Shown here: one piece after another, positions 26,379-36,475 of the stretch | Numbering within the stretch: position 1 is the stretch's first letter | How the letters are laid out: each line of letters starts with the position of its first letter | Assembly (NCBI GenBank): GCA_910587935.1 | Contig: CAJUNP010000005.1 | Span: 43,909 to 107,908, forward strand | Source of the DNA: an uncultured Lachnospiraceae bacterium | Lineage (GTDB): Bacteria > Bacillota > Clostridia > Lachnospirales > Lachnospiraceae | DNA length: 64,000 nt | Direction: 5' to 3' | The notes under the pieces: model-generated | What the model saw: the letters and a program-made list of their open reading frames with translations, nothing else | The model's database searches: none | What the model was told of the DNA's origin: nothing | Translations under genes and position numbers: made by a program

Positions 26379-27074
26379 TCAATCCTGTCCATAATACGCA
26401 TGTTCCCCATGCTTTCTATAATAATGCTTGTCCTGCATTTCCTTAGGCGCAGACGTATTCCGGGGATTAATGGTCTCGCAGTAAGCCGCCATTTTGGCTA
26501 CCTCCTCCAACACTACCGCATTGTGGACCGCATCAAGGACATTTTTTCCCCAGGTAAAGGGGCCGTGATTTTTACAAAGCGCTGCCGGCGTGGCCTCATA
26601 ATTGATGCCCTGCGACTCAAACTCGTCGGCGATTAAAATTCCGGTGTTCCTCTCATAAGCTTCTTCAATTTCCTCTTTTGTCAGATTGCGGATACAGGGA
26701 ACCTCTCCATAAATATAATCTGCATGGGTAGTTCCATAGCAGGGAATGGACCGGCCGGCCTGCGCCCAGCTCGCCGCCCAGGAAGAATGGGTATGTACGA
26801 TTCCGCCTATGCCGGGAAACCGGCTGTAAAGAGCCGCATGTGTCGCCGTATCGGAAGACGGATTATATTTTCCCTCTACCTTTACGCCCTTTAAGTCTAC
26901 CACAACCATATCCTCCGCTTTAAGCTTTTCATATTCCACCCCGCTGGGTTTTATTACAAACAACCCGGTTTCTCTGTCAATGCCGCTGGCATTCCCCCAG
27001 GTAAAAGTCACAAGCCCGAACTTTGGAAGCTGCATGTTTGCTTCATAAACTTCTTGTTTTAACTGTTCTAACAT
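26379..27074 (-). CDS. L-ribulose-5-phosphate 4-epimerase (AraD/UlaF/SgbE family)
   Basis: 231 residues. Class II aldolase-fold zinc enzyme giving D-xylulose 5-phosphate. Motifs: LVTFTWGNASGIDRE (phosphate loop), VHTHSSWAASWAQ (zinc histidines) and the C-terminal YRKHGEHAYYGQ. Start at 27074 (MLEQL) follows GAGGTGGAAT. It is the last gene of the operon; the UlaG and UlaE homologues upstream favour a UlaF-like role over arabinose use. Confidence 0.92.
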   Translation of the reverse strand: MLEQLKQEVYEANMQLPKFGLVTFTWGNASGIDRETGLFVIKPSGVEYEKLKAEDMVVVDLKGVKVEGKYNPSSDTATHAALYSRFPGIGGIVHTHSSWAASWAQAGRSIPCYGTTHADYIYGEVPCIRNLTKEEIEEAYERNTGILIADEFESQGINYEATPAALCKNHGPFTWGKNVLDAVHNAVVLEEVAKMAAYCETINPRNTSAPKEMQDKHYYRKHGEHAYYGQD

Positions 27075-27111
27075 ATTCCACCTCATTTCTGCATTGAAAA
27101 CATCCTCTTCA

Positions 27112-28158
27112 TCACCATTCCAAAGTATACATGGCAATTTCATCCGTTTCTCTGTTGGCCGAAATCAAAATGTCTTTTTCCCCGTCTACATAATGGAACA
27201 CATTGGCCGAACCGCAGTCCCTGTCAATCAGCTTCCAGCAATATCCCTTCGCTTCATCCCACCAAAAAACGATCAGATTCCGTTCCGCCTTTCGATGCCC
27301 CACAATCAGCACCGGTTTACCGCCAAGGTTTCCTCCGTAAATTGCATGGGTAAAATCCGCCGGCTTTTCGTATTCATAAACTTTTTCAAAGCCTTTTTCC
27401 GTTTTTTTATAAATACGGATCTGATCCCCATGAAAGGGGGAAAGCACTGCCAGTTCCATTTCGCCGTCTCCATCAAAGTCCACCAGAACGGCGTCGCTTG
27501 AAGGTGTATTAAGAAGCTGCTCTGTTTCCCACGCTCCGTTTACATCCGCAGGCGGAAAAAAACGGAATACTCCGCTGTCGGCAGAAATCAGACAGGTATC
27601 CGTATCATTTTCCGTAACCCTGTAGTACCCATGATTTTTCAGCATATTTTCCCTGATCACCTGCAATTTCAACGGATGCTCCCCGTCAAACCCGCTTAAA
27701 TCCTCAGGTAGCGCGGCAGCATATACTTTCCCGGGCATGGACCAGTCATCCTTAAACTTATGCCCTGACTTCAGCGTACAGGCAATCAGATAATTTCTTC
27801 CATTCCTTTTAACAATATCAAAACGATGCACATGAGGAAGTTTTACTAGGGTGCGTACCTCCCAATCCCCATTTTCCTTATGGGACACGGTCACAATCTC
27901 CGCATCGGCAGAATCGTTCGGAGAATAAAACTTATGAGTAGCCAGAAACTGTCCATCCTTTCCCGGAACCTGCACCATACTCATAGCGCCTCCCGGTTCT
28001 TCCCATACGGTGTCCAAAAGCTTTCCCTTCCTGTCAAACAACAGACATCGCTCCGTTTTCTCCGCCGCCACCAAAATACAGTCTTTCCCCCGATCGCGCA
28101 GCGGTGCAATGGAATAACACTTTGAAAGTCTGGCAATTACTTTCTTTTCCACTTTCAT
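27112..28158 (-). CDS. Cytoplasmic beta-propeller-like (VCBS/FG-GAP) protein, hypothetical
   Basis: 348 residues, no signal peptide. Repeated strand-rich blades, one with the FG-GAP/VCBS calcium-type motif LVDFDGDGEMELAVLSP. Lies between the 3-epimerase and 4-epimerase genes, so it may be a sugar-processing or regulatory protein of this pathway. Enzymatic function cannot be assigned. Confidence 0.75.
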   Translation of the reverse strand: MKVEKKVIARLSKCYSIAPLRDRGKDCILVAAEKTERCLLFDRKGKLLDTVWEEPGGAMSMVQVPGKDGQFLATHKFYSPNDSADAEIVTVSHKENGDWEVRTLVKLPHVHRFDIVKRNGRNYLIACTLKSGHKFKDDWSMPGKVYAAALPEDLSGFDGEHPLKLQVIRENMLKNHGYYRVTENDTDTCLISADSGVFRFFPPADVNGAWETEQLLNTPSSDAVLVDFDGDGEMELAVLSPFHGDQIRIYKKTEKGFEKVYEYEKPADFTHAIYGGNLGGKPVLIVGHRKAERNLIVFWWDEAKGYCWKLIDRDCGSANVFHYVDGEKDILISANRETDEIAMYTLEW

Positions 28159-28196
28159 AAGTCCTGCCCTCCTCGTTTATATTTGCTTTTTCAAGC

Positions 28197-29054
28197 TCAC
28201 TCCATCCGATCCAAAATCTTTGTAAACTTCTCGCATGCCGACGTTAAATCCTCTCTCCATTGAGGATTTCCCGTATACCAGAACTCCGTTACAAATTTAC
28301 GCACCTGCAGTTCCCAAGCCCTGCCAATGGCCTCTTCAAACGCCACGTGGCCGGTTCCGTATGGAATTTCTCTGAATTTTCCCGGAACCGTTTCCTTTAA
28401 ATGCATCGCAAGAAGGTGTCCCCTTCCCAGTTCCAGATCCTCCAACACGTCATTTTTATATGTACATGCGGCATTGGTTAGGTTTCCAATATCGGGATAA
28501 ATCTGCAGATAGCCGGAATTGACCAGTGTTACATATTTCATAGCCTTTTCCACCGTATTCATAAACTCTGTTTCCATTGTTTCAAATCCAAGAGAAATGC
28601 CTGCGCGGCCCGCACAATAAACGGCCTTTCTTAAATTTTCCAGAAACAGTCTTTTAGTTTCCACGTTTGATTCCTCGTAATAGACGTCATATCCTGCCAG
28701 CTGAATCACACGGATACCCAGATCATCTGCGAGCCGAACCGCTTTATTCATGATCTCCATTCCTTTTGAACGTATTGCCGGATCGAGACTCCCTAAGGGA
28801 TACTTCCTATGACCGCTTAAGCACATGGTTCGTATGGGAATTCCTGTCTGGTGCATGGTCAGTATCAACTGCCGTCGCTCCTGCCCGGACATATCCAGCC
28901 GGCTCAACTTTTCCGCCGTCTCATCGATACTGATCTCCACAAAATCATAACCGGCTTCCTTTGCCGCCAAAAGCTTTTCCTCCCACGATAATTCCGAAGG
29001 CATCGCCTTTTCATACAGTCCAAGCGAATACTTTTTTTCCATTAATGTTTCCAT
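28197..29054 (-). CDS. L-ribulose-5-phosphate 3-epimerase (UlaE/SgbU family)
   Basis: 285 residues, TIM-barrel of the AP-endonuclease-2 superfamily, converting L-xylulose 5-phosphate to L-ribulose 5-phosphate. Features: LGLYEKAMP start, GYDFVEISIDE, RTMCLSGHRKYPLGS, LGFETMETEFMNT and the metal-site glutamate near LQIYPDIGN and MHLKET. Start at 29054 follows GGAGG with six-base spacing. Its partner UlaF-like gene is two genes downstream. Confidence 0.93.
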   Translation of the reverse strand: METLMEKKYSLGLYEKAMPSELSWEEKLLAAKEAGYDFVEISIDETAEKLSRLDMSGQERRQLILTMHQTGIPIRTMCLSGHRKYPLGSLDPAIRSKGMEIMNKAVRLADDLGIRVIQLAGYDVYYEESNVETKRLFLENLRKAVYCAGRAGISLGFETMETEFMNTVEKAMKYVTLVNSGYLQIYPDIGNLTNAACTYKNDVLEDLELGRGHLLAMHLKETVPGKFREIPYGTGHVAFEEAIGRAWELQVRKFVTEFWYTGNPQWREDLTSACEKFTKILDRME

Positions 29055-29078
29055 CCGCATCCTCCTTTGGTTTCCGGT

Positions 29079-30182
29079 CTACAGACAGGAGCGGAACGGA
29101 ATGTTTTGCGGCGCTTCAAAGCAGTCCGCAAATCCTCTCCGGTGATGATATTCTCTTTTCTCCTTCTCGGCAGGATATATATATTTCCCGCCTACTTCCC
29201 AGAAAAACGGATGGAAGCCATACCCAAGCCTTTCCTTTTTCATTTCATAAAGCATGCGGATCTCATTTACATCCGCCATAAAATTTGTCCACACGTCATA
29301 GTGGATGGGAATTACCACCTTACATCTTAACGCTTCCGCCATGCGGAGAATATCGCAGGAAGTCATTTTATCCGTAATGCCCACCGGATTTTCTCCGTAA
29401 GAGCCAAAAGCTACATCAACATCATAATCTTTTCCATGTTTTGCAAAATATATGGAATAGTGCGAGTCTCCACTGTGGTAAATATTTCCTCCGGGCGTCC
29501 GGATCAGATAATTAACAGCTTTCTCATCCATATCGACAGGACAGACGCCTGTCAGTTCTTCTCTGTCACCCTCCTGGGAATCCGTCGTAACAAGGCAGGT
29601 TCTGTCAAAGGAATCCAAAACAATAATTTCCAGATCTTTTATTTTAATGGTATCTCCTGGTTTTACAGTGATGCATCTTTCTTTTGGAACCCCCCACTTT
29701 TGCCACAGCTCCACCGACTTTTTGGGTCCGATAAAAGGAACCGGAATCCTGCTCCCGGTCTCGTCCGTAGTAGTCATGCCGCTTTGGATCACATGGGCTG
29801 CATATTCCACACTCATATGATCCTGATGGTAATGTGTAGCAAGCACCGCATCCACCTGCTTTACCGCAAAAGGGTCCAGCACAAAAGGAACCGCCCGCAG
29901 ATTAGGCTGCATGGCTCTTCCCCCGCACATATTGGCCATCTGATGCCCCGGCTTCATCTTCCCGTCTCCATGCGTTCTTTTGCCATTTCCATTCCAAAAA
30001 TCAATGGTAATATTACATTCTCCGGGGGTCTTAATCCATAATCCCGTACACCCAAGCCACCACATTGCGACATTGCCGGTCGGCACCTTTTCCTGTTCAA
30101 TCTCTTCATTCAGCCACGTCCCCCATTCCGGAAACGTATTCAGAATCCAATCTTCCCTCGTAATTTCTTCTACTCTTGACAT
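29079..30182 (-). CDS. UlaG-like lactonase (metallo-beta-lactamase fold)
   Basis: 367 residues, about the length of UlaG, the L-ascorbate-6-phosphate lactonase. Metal-binding motif ATHYHQDHMS (about residues 114-123), GGNIYHSGDSHYS and IPIHYDVWTNFM fit the family. It would open a sugar-acid lactone, probably phosphorylated. Overlaps the transketolase-C stop by 13 bases. No ascorbate PTS is present, so the true substrate may differ from ascorbate. Confidence 0.88.
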   Translation of the reverse strand: MSRVEEITREDWILNTFPEWGTWLNEEIEQEKVPTGNVAMWWLGCTGLWIKTPGECNITIDFWNGNGKRTHGDGKMKPGHQMANMCGGRAMQPNLRAVPFVLDPFAVKQVDAVLATHYHQDHMSVEYAAHVIQSGMTTTDETGSRIPVPFIGPKKSVELWQKWGVPKERCITVKPGDTIKIKDLEIIVLDSFDRTCLVTTDSQEGDREELTGVCPVDMDEKAVNYLIRTPGGNIYHSGDSHYSIYFAKHGKDYDVDVAFGSYGENPVGITDKMTSCDILRMAEALRCKVVIPIHYDVWTNFMADVNEIRMLYEMKKERLGYGFHPFFWEVGGKYIYPAEKEKREYHHRRGFADCFEAPQNIPFRSCL

Positions 30183-31153
30183 AGCTGCTCCTTTCCTGTC
30201 GTGAAACTTTCAGAAAACTCTTTTACCTGTTCGGCAATTCCCTTTCCATCCAGTTTATACTTTTCCAGCAAAGCCTGTGCAAAACCGGATTCCCCGAACA
30301 CATCCTGTATTCCTATCTTCCTTACGGGCGCCGGATATACTCTGTTAAGCACGTCTCCTACCGCGCTTCCCAATCCGCCAATCACAGAATGTTCTTCTAC
30401 CGTTACAACCTTTCCGGTTTTGCGGGCCGAGCTTAAAATAAGCGCTTCATCCAAAGGCTTAATCGTACAAATATTGATCACTTCCGCACAAATGCCATCC
30501 CGCTGCAGCAGCTCTGCCGCTTCAAGAGCATTCGCCACACAAATGCCGGTGGCTATAATGGAAACATCGCTCCCTTCCTTCACCACGCTGCCTTTTCCCA
30601 TTTCAAATTTGTAATCCGGCCTGTCATTGATTACAGGACATGGGCTGCGCCCAAATCTTAGATATACAGGGCCTTCATATTCTGCTGCCGCCTTTACTGC
30701 CGCTTTCGCTTCCACATCATCCGCCGGGCACATCACCACCATTCCGGGAATCGTCCTCATCAGTGCAATATCTTCATTGCACTGGTGGGTGGCCCCGTCC
30801 TCCCCTACCGTAATGCCTGCATGGGTGGCTCCGATCTTCACATTTAAGTGCGGATATCCCACCGAATTTCTGATCTGCTCAAATGCTCTTCCTGCCGCAA
30901 ACATTGCAAAGCTGCTGGCAAAAGGAATTTTTCCTGCGGCGGCGAGCCCTGCTGCCACTCCCATCATATTGCTTTCCGCAATCCCGCAGTCTATATGTCT
31001 TTGAGGATACCTTTTTTTAAAAGAATCCGTCTTAGTGGCCGATGAAAGATCCGCATCCAGCACTACCACATCCTTGTTTGCCGCCCCCAGCTCGATCAGC
31101 GCATTGCCATAACTTTCCCTTGTCGCAATCTTTTTCCCTGTATTTTCCTTCAT
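30170..31153 (-). CDS. Transketolase, C-terminal subunit
   Basis: 327 residues with the pyrimidine-binding domain (DCGIAESNMMGVAAGLAAAG, catalytic Glu) and the C-terminal transketolase domain (VTVEEHSVIGGLGSAVGDVL). Pairs with the N-terminal subunit encoded just upstream (overlap four bases). Together they exchange two-carbon units of xylulose 5-phosphate, the expected product of the epimerases here. Confidence 0.95.
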   Translation of the reverse strand: MKENTGKKIATRESYGNALIELGAANKDVVVLDADLSSATKTDSFKKRYPQRHIDCGIAESNMMGVAAGLAAAGKIPFASSFAMFAAGRAFEQIRNSVGYPHLNVKIGATHAGITVGEDGATHQCNEDIALMRTIPGMVVMCPADDVEAKAAVKAAAEYEGPVYLRFGRSPCPVINDRPDYKFEMGKGSVVKEGSDVSIIATGICVANALEAAELLQRDGICAEVINICTIKPLDEALILSSARKTGKVVTVEEHSVIGGLGSAVGDVLNRVYPAPVRKIGIQDVFGESGFAQALLEKYKLDGKGIAEQVKEFSESFTTGKEQLCQE

Positions 31154-31995
31154 CCGGCTTCCTCCCTGGCCAATTCTTCATCTATCTTTTCAAGCTCAGC
31201 CATTGCTGTCTCATACTGCATGTCATCCGGCGCCTTTCCATGCCATCCGGCGTCTCCTTCCATAAAGGAAATCCCTTTTCCCTTTATGCTGTGGGCAATC
31301 ACTGCCGCAGGCATTTCCCTTGTATTTTCCGCCTCTCTGAACGCTTCTCTCAAAGAATCGAAATCATGGGCGTCTGCATGAATCACATGAAACTGAAAGG
31401 CTTCAAACTTTTTATCAATGGGGTACGGAGAACAGACATCCTCAATGGGTCCGTCAATTTGAAGTCCGTTATTATCCACGATCACTACCAGATTGTCCAG
31501 CTTATAATGGCCTGCAAACATAGCGGCTTCCCATACCTGTCCCTCCTGAAGCTCACCATCGCCTAAAAGCGTATAGACTCTATATCCCTTACCATCCATC
31601 TTTCCTGCCAGAGCCATGCCTGCCGCCGCGGAAATTCCCTGCCCCAAAGAACCGCTCGACATGTCCACTCCGGGAATATGGTTCATACAGGGATGCCCCT
31701 GTAAGTAAGATCCCAGCCTGCGCAGCGTTGCCAAATCCTCCACCGGAAAAAAACCTCTGTAAGCCAGAGCGGCATACAGTCCCGGCGCGGTGTGGCCTTT
31801 GGAAAGCACAAACCTGTCCCGCTCTTCCATCCTGGGGTTTGCAGGATCAATCTTCATCTTCTCAAAATACAGATATGTAAAAATATCCGCTGCTGACAGA
31901 GAACCTCCCGGATGTCCTGCTTTTGCACTGTGAACGGCGCTCACAATCCCTTTGCGTATCTTATTAGCCGTTTTCTTTAATTCAAGATTGTTCAT
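31150..31995 (-). CDS. Transketolase, N-terminal subunit
   Basis: 281 residues, thiamine-diphosphate-binding half: GHPGGSLSAADIFTYLYF, VLSKGHTAPGLYAAL and the TPP motif LGDGELQEGQVWEA...VDNNGLQIDG. Start at 31995 (MNNLEL) follows GGAGGGTATT. Overlaps the kinase gene end by 14 bases. Confidence 0.95.
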   Translation of the reverse strand: MNNLELKKTANKIRKGIVSAVHSAKAGHPGGSLSAADIFTYLYFEKMKIDPANPRMEERDRFVLSKGHTAPGLYAALAYRGFFPVEDLATLRRLGSYLQGHPCMNHIPGVDMSSGSLGQGISAAAGMALAGKMDGKGYRVYTLLGDGELQEGQVWEAAMFAGHYKLDNLVVIVDNNGLQIDGPIEDVCSPYPIDKKFEAFQFHVIHADAHDFDSLREAFREAENTREMPAAVIAHSIKGKGISFMEGDAGWHGKAPDDMQYETAMAELEKIDEELAREEAG

Positions 31996-33346
31996 AATAC
32001 CCTCCATGCATGTTTAATGCCTGCATCCCCGATTTAAACGCCCCCAAAGCAGTGGCTTCACTTTCGTCCGCCCGGCATACGCTTCTGCCTAACGTATCCT
32101 CCAAAAGTTCCATTAAAAATTCCGCTCTCGACAGCCCTCCCGAAACCTTAACCGGACCGCCTTTTTCAGGAAGCATTGTCTCCACGCTTTTCACGCAGCC
32201 TGCCACGTCCCGGACGATTCCTTCCAGGCCCGCACGGGCAAAATCCTCCCTGGTATGCCGCAGTAAAAGATTGGTAAAACTTCCATTCTGCAAAAGGTTC
32301 CATTCCGGCGTTCCTGTACCGGCCAAAGCGTTTACAAAACACATTCCACGTGCGCCTGCCGGCGCTTTTTCCGCCTCTTTAAGCAGTATCTTAAGCGCTT
32401 CTTCTTTCTCTAAATGGCTGTAAAAAATATTGCACAGCCAATCCAGCGTAGTTCCGGCGCCAGGTACCATTCCCTCTAAAATCCACGTACCCGGCCGTCC
32501 CCCCACATTACAGTTCACCCGCATGTTTGGATCCAGTACCGGTCTGTCCGTTTGCGCAATCACATAAGCGCCGGTACCCATGTTGCAGATGAGACTGTCT
32601 TCTTTTTGATCCTGCATCCCAAGCGCCGCACATTGTTGATCTCCTCCGGCAGACACCACCGGAATACTGCGGTCCGTTTTAAGAAGTCCACCGATACGGG
32701 ACCTTGTACTTCCGACCACACTGCCCACCGGAGCGATCGGACACAACTTTTCTTTATCCACTTCAAATAACGCAAGAAGATCCTCCGACCACTTATTCAT
32801 ACGCAGATCATACAGGCAGGTCCGGCTGGCAATGGAAGTATCCGTAACATACTCGCCGGTCAGATAATGCAGCACATACTCCTGAAATCCGATCAGCTTT
32901 ACGGACTGCTCATAAATTTCCGGCATATGCGTTTTTACATAGCGCATTTTAGGAGCGGAAAAGACAGGGGAAAGCCGCATACCGCAAATCTCATAAATTG
33001 CCTTTGTCCGATCCGTTAAGTCTTCGATCAGACCCACGCATCTTTTATCCTGCCACATAAGCGCAGGACAAAGGGCATGTCCGTCTTTCCCCATCGGAAT
33101 TACGGAAGAACGCTGGGCAGTCACGGAAATTCCGTCCAAATATATTCCCTCTGCGGTACAATAAGAGCCGATTTCCTCAAGGCATGTTTCAAGGGCTTTA
33201 TTAAGCTGCCCTGTTTCCATAAGGACGCCTCCGTCAGGCATATGCTCCGGTCTGTATTTACTTTGTCTTTTTTTTATTATTTGTCCCCGGCAGTCCATAA
33301 GCATGCCCCGCATGCTTGAGGTGCCAATGTCAAGAATCAGCAGCAT
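31982..33346 (-). CDS. FGGY-family carbohydrate kinase
   Basis: 454 residues, ATP-dependent sugar kinase of the xylulokinase/gluconokinase type. N-terminal phosphate loop LLILDIGTSSMRGMLMD, SAGGDQQCAALGMQ and NMGTGAYVIAQT, and C-terminal signature VSGGLSRAEFLMELLEDTLG. Start at 33346 follows AAGGAGACAGT. The substrate is probably the imported sugar or sugar acid, providing the phosphate that a PTS would add in the classical ascorbate route. Confidence 0.9.
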   Translation of the reverse strand: MLLILDIGTSSMRGMLMDCRGQIIKKRQSKYRPEHMPDGGVLMETGQLNKALETCLEEIGSYCTAEGIYLDGISVTAQRSSVIPMGKDGHALCPALMWQDKRCVGLIEDLTDRTKAIYEICGMRLSPVFSAPKMRYVKTHMPEIYEQSVKLIGFQEYVLHYLTGEYVTDTSIASRTCLYDLRMNKWSEDLLALFEVDKEKLCPIAPVGSVVGSTRSRIGGLLKTDRSIPVVSAGGDQQCAALGMQDQKEDSLICNMGTGAYVIAQTDRPVLDPNMRVNCNVGGRPGTWILEGMVPGAGTTLDWLCNIFYSHLEKEEALKILLKEAEKAPAGARGMCFVNALAGTGTPEWNLLQNGSFTNLLLRHTREDFARAGLEGIVRDVAGCVKSVETMLPEKGGPVKVSGGLSRAEFLMELLEDTLGRSVCRADESEATALGAFKSGMQALNMHGGYYEQS

Positions 33347-33392
33347 ACTGTCTCCTTCCCAATCGCGCATGTGATATTGTCACATGTATCCG

Positions 33393-34390
33393 CTACAGCC
33401 CAAGCTCATAAATTACAATTTCCTCGATCGTCCCTTGTCCGGGACATTTTGAAATCATGATTCCCCCAAACTCATTCTCCGGAAATACTCTGGCCGAAAT
33501 GGTATATCGCTCATTGATAAACACTTCAACCGACGAATGATCCAGTATCATGTTTATCCGATATTCACAGCTTTCCCCTCCAATTGGTATTTCTATCTGT
33601 TCTGTCCCCACATGGATATCCTTCGTAGATTCGGAACGGTCTAAACAAATCCTGCGGGAAGTATGGTCAATTCTTAATTCCGTATATTCCGTTCCATCCC
33701 GGGAAGCAAATATTCTGACTGCAAAACAATCATTTTCCGGCAGCTTCACCCGGCAGCAAATTTCTGCCTGCCGGCATGACGCCACTACTTCCCCCCGCTT
33801 CACACAGGCAGATCCCAAAGAATACAGGACTTTTTTTCTAAGGTCTTCACACTCTTCCACCGGCCGGATACAAAGTTCCTCTTTTTTCAGAAATACCTCT
33901 CTGGGAAGAGACTGCATTCCCGCCCAGCCTCTGTGATACGTGCAGGCCATGCGGTCCCATTCAAACAAACAGCCGATGATAACGTATCTTCCCTTAGGAT
34001 CTGTCAGATAAGTATTCGGGGCATAAAAGCCTTTTTTCCCAACACTGTAGTCAAAAATTCCTTCCGAGCGCACTGTAAATTCCCAGGTATCTTTGTTTAA
34101 TTCTCCGATGCAATACCTGGTTCCTTCCAGGGGCGCATACAAAAGAACATATTTTTCTCCAAACTTCAACATATTCGGACATTCCAACAGTTCATATTCC
34201 GAAGAGACATACAAAATGGAGCAAAACGACCAATTCTTAAGATCCGGCGACCGGTAAAGCGCCACACATCCCCCGGATTGTACTGATAAAACATATGGTA
34301 CCAGCCGTCTTTGTATAGAAGCCCGTTGGGATCATTAATCCAGTTTTTCGGGGGTCTGTAGTGAAATCCGGGATAAAATTTATCCTTCAT
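33393..34390 (-). pseudogene. GH32 (sucrose/fructan hydrolase family) gene with internal deletion and frameshift
   Basis: The first 40 residues are classical GH32 (PKNWINDPNGLLYKDGWYHM with nucleophile Asp in NDPNG). After FYQYNPGDV the frame jumps, and the next in-frame sequence is ALYRSPDLKNW, normally about 130 residues further on. The RDP motif is lost; the acid/base ELLECP and the C-terminal beta-sandwich (HSSVEVFINE) remain. The two parts are in different frames (break near 34270). The gene cannot make an active enzyme unless the sequence is wrong there. Start at 34390 follows GGGAG. Confidence 0.85.
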
Positions 34391-34412
34391 CCGCACTCTC
34401 CCTTCTTTGCGC

Positions 34413-36473
34413 TTACTTCATGGCCGCATTGGTAATATGTAATGCATCGGCCATAAACGTACCTTCACAAATCAAAAAGCCGCAGCCTCCGTTTTCATAC
34501 TTTTCATCCTCCGCCGATAACAGCGCAGTTCCATTTATGGCGGCGCTGATCCTGTTTTTTTCCGCCCGCAGCGTAAGCTCATAAAAATTCAATTCCTCAT
34601 AGGCAAATGAACCTTCTGCCAATATTACTCTTTCCTCTCCGTCCTGCCGGATCAGCTGCGCAGTGTTATGTTCTTTCAATAAAAATGCATAATATTTTCT
34701 ATGTCCTCTGCTGCGGATGACCAGTCCGAATTCCTTATGAAGATAGGGTACTGCTTTACAGCTTACCTGATAGTTTTTCCAGTCTTTGGTGCCTATGGTT
34801 GCAAGCCCCGTCCCACCATGATGGGAAACGGTAAAGGTGTGTCCGGCGTCAAAGGAAAATTCCTTTGCCGATGAAGTAAATGCCTGTAACTGCATGTTGG
34901 CACGTCCTAAATCGTAATTACGCAAAGAACCTCTGATAGAAAAATCAGACGGTGCATCACGAAAATCAACGGAACGGATCAGCGCCCGGTTTCCGGCTTC
35001 TCCAATCACCTCTATTCCCATACGGTCAATACATTTTCCCCCTAACGGCGGAATATGCCACACATATTCCTTCCACGCAGGACTTCCTTCATATATTCCG
35101 CTTTCTAATACCTGCTTTTCATCATCAAAATCATAATAAATCACATACAGCCGGAACTGCATCCGCCCGCAATGCGCTTTAATGTTTATATGCACCTTCT
35201 GCGTCTCATATAAAACGGGACTTCCCAAAAGACAGTAACCGCCATAAATATCCTCTCTCTGCCACATCACCGGAACGGATAAAAATCCTTTCCCTTCCTC
35301 CTGCAGTGTCACCTCAAGCTGCCGCCCCCGATGATTGGATAACTCCGTTTTTCCCTTTCTTACAGGACACGGTTCAAACCCCTGCAGGGCTCCTCTATAG
35401 TCAAAAGTATACCTTTGGGGATGATACGTATATCCGGTATGATAAATCTGATTATGCAGCTTCAAAATCCGTTTCACCTGCTGAAGCGCGTCTGTTACGC
35501 ACGCTCCTCCGTTGGAGGATATATTATAGAAACGGTCTGCTATGGGCGACCTGAAATCAAATTCCTCCGTAATCGCATCAAGTCCAAGCCGAATCCCGTT
35601 AAAGCACCCTATGTTTGCTCCGTTGCAATCCGTATCCCAGCCTGCGGATACACACATCTGCATGGCATCCCGAAAACTGTCTTTTCCCAAAAGAAGTACC
35701 GTAAGCATCAACGCCGTATTGGGAATCACATGGCAGTTCCCCGGAAATTTATCATACCCCCATCTTTTTTCCAAATAAGCCCTGGCAGTCCGAAAATCCG
35801 GCTTATCTTTACAAAATCCGATAATCTCATAAAAAACTTCTTTCAGATTCTTTGATTTTACATAAAAAAGATTTTCTTCCAACAAGGCTTCAAGGCTTTT
35901 CTCACGAAATGCCGCGGCTTCCATCCCTGCCCAAAAACACGCCGATTCTACCGCCGCGCCGTCGTGACTTACCCGGGCCTGCATATCCGTGTATTTCCTT
36001 GCATTTTCAACATCCCCGGCAAAGACAAGGGGAATCGCATCCATAAAAATCTGTGCGCCGATCTGTTCCGCAGACGCTCGTCCATTTAATTTCATGCTCC
36101 CGCTTTCCGGCGCTTTAATGCCGCTTTTTAAACGCAGATACGCCGTATGCTCGGTGGACCTTCCAAGTCCGCCCCACCAGAAAACCGTCTTCTCTTCAAT
36201 CAGGTAATTCAGCCATGTATCTCCAAATTCCGCAGCCCCCAGTTTTGATAAGGGATAATCCTCCAGGGCATTAAAAAAAGTAAATGTTCCTGAAAGATCA
36301 TCATCCGCAACATGAAGGGGCACTCCCACATCCTTTGCCACAAAATGGTCTACCATGCCAAACCGGGCTTTAATTTTTTCATACGGCCAGCCTTCTATGG
36401 GGCGTCCATAAAATACACCGATTATTTTTCCAAGGATTCCTGCATAAACTTTTTCTTCATAATTGTCGATCAT
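34413..36473 (-). CDS. ADP-ribosylglycohydrolase-family protein with C-terminal sugar-binding-like domains
   Basis: 686 residues. N-terminal helical ADP-ribosylglycohydrolase fold: KVYAGILGKIIGVFYGRPIE, HVADDDLSGTF, and VSAGWDTDCNGANIG with the dimetal aspartates. The C-terminal half is beta-rich (two jelly-roll-like regions, including NYDLGRANMQLQAF). No signal peptide. In sugar operons this family is thought to split N- or O-glycosides rather than protein ADP-ribose; substrate unknown. Start at 36473 follows AAAGGGGTAAAG, three bases after the permease stop. Confidence 0.85.
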   Translation of the reverse strand: MIDNYEEKVYAGILGKIIGVFYGRPIEGWPYEKIKARFGMVDHFVAKDVGVPLHVADDDLSGTFTFFNALEDYPLSKLGAAEFGDTWLNYLIEEKTVFWWGGLGRSTEHTAYLRLKSGIKAPESGSMKLNGRASAEQIGAQIFMDAIPLVFAGDVENARKYTDMQARVSHDGAAVESACFWAGMEAAAFREKSLEALLEENLFYVKSKNLKEVFYEIIGFCKDKPDFRTARAYLEKRWGYDKFPGNCHVIPNTALMLTVLLLGKDSFRDAMQMCVSAGWDTDCNGANIGCFNGIRLGLDAITEEFDFRSPIADRFYNISSNGGACVTDALQQVKRILKLHNQIYHTGYTYHPQRYTFDYRGALQGFEPCPVRKGKTELSNHRGRQLEVTLQEEGKGFLSVPVMWQREDIYGGYCLLGSPVLYETQKVHINIKAHCGRMQFRLYVIYYDFDDEKQVLESGIYEGSPAWKEYVWHIPPLGGKCIDRMGIEVIGEAGNRALIRSVDFRDAPSDFSIRGSLRNYDLGRANMQLQAFTSSAKEFSFDAGHTFTVSHHGGTGLATIGTKDWKNYQVSCKAVPYLHKEFGLVIRSRGHRKYYAFLLKEHNTAQLIRQDGEERVILAEGSFAYEELNFYELTLRAEKNRISAAINGTALLSAEDEKYENGGCGFLICEGTFMADALHITNAAMK

Positions 36474-36475
36474 CT

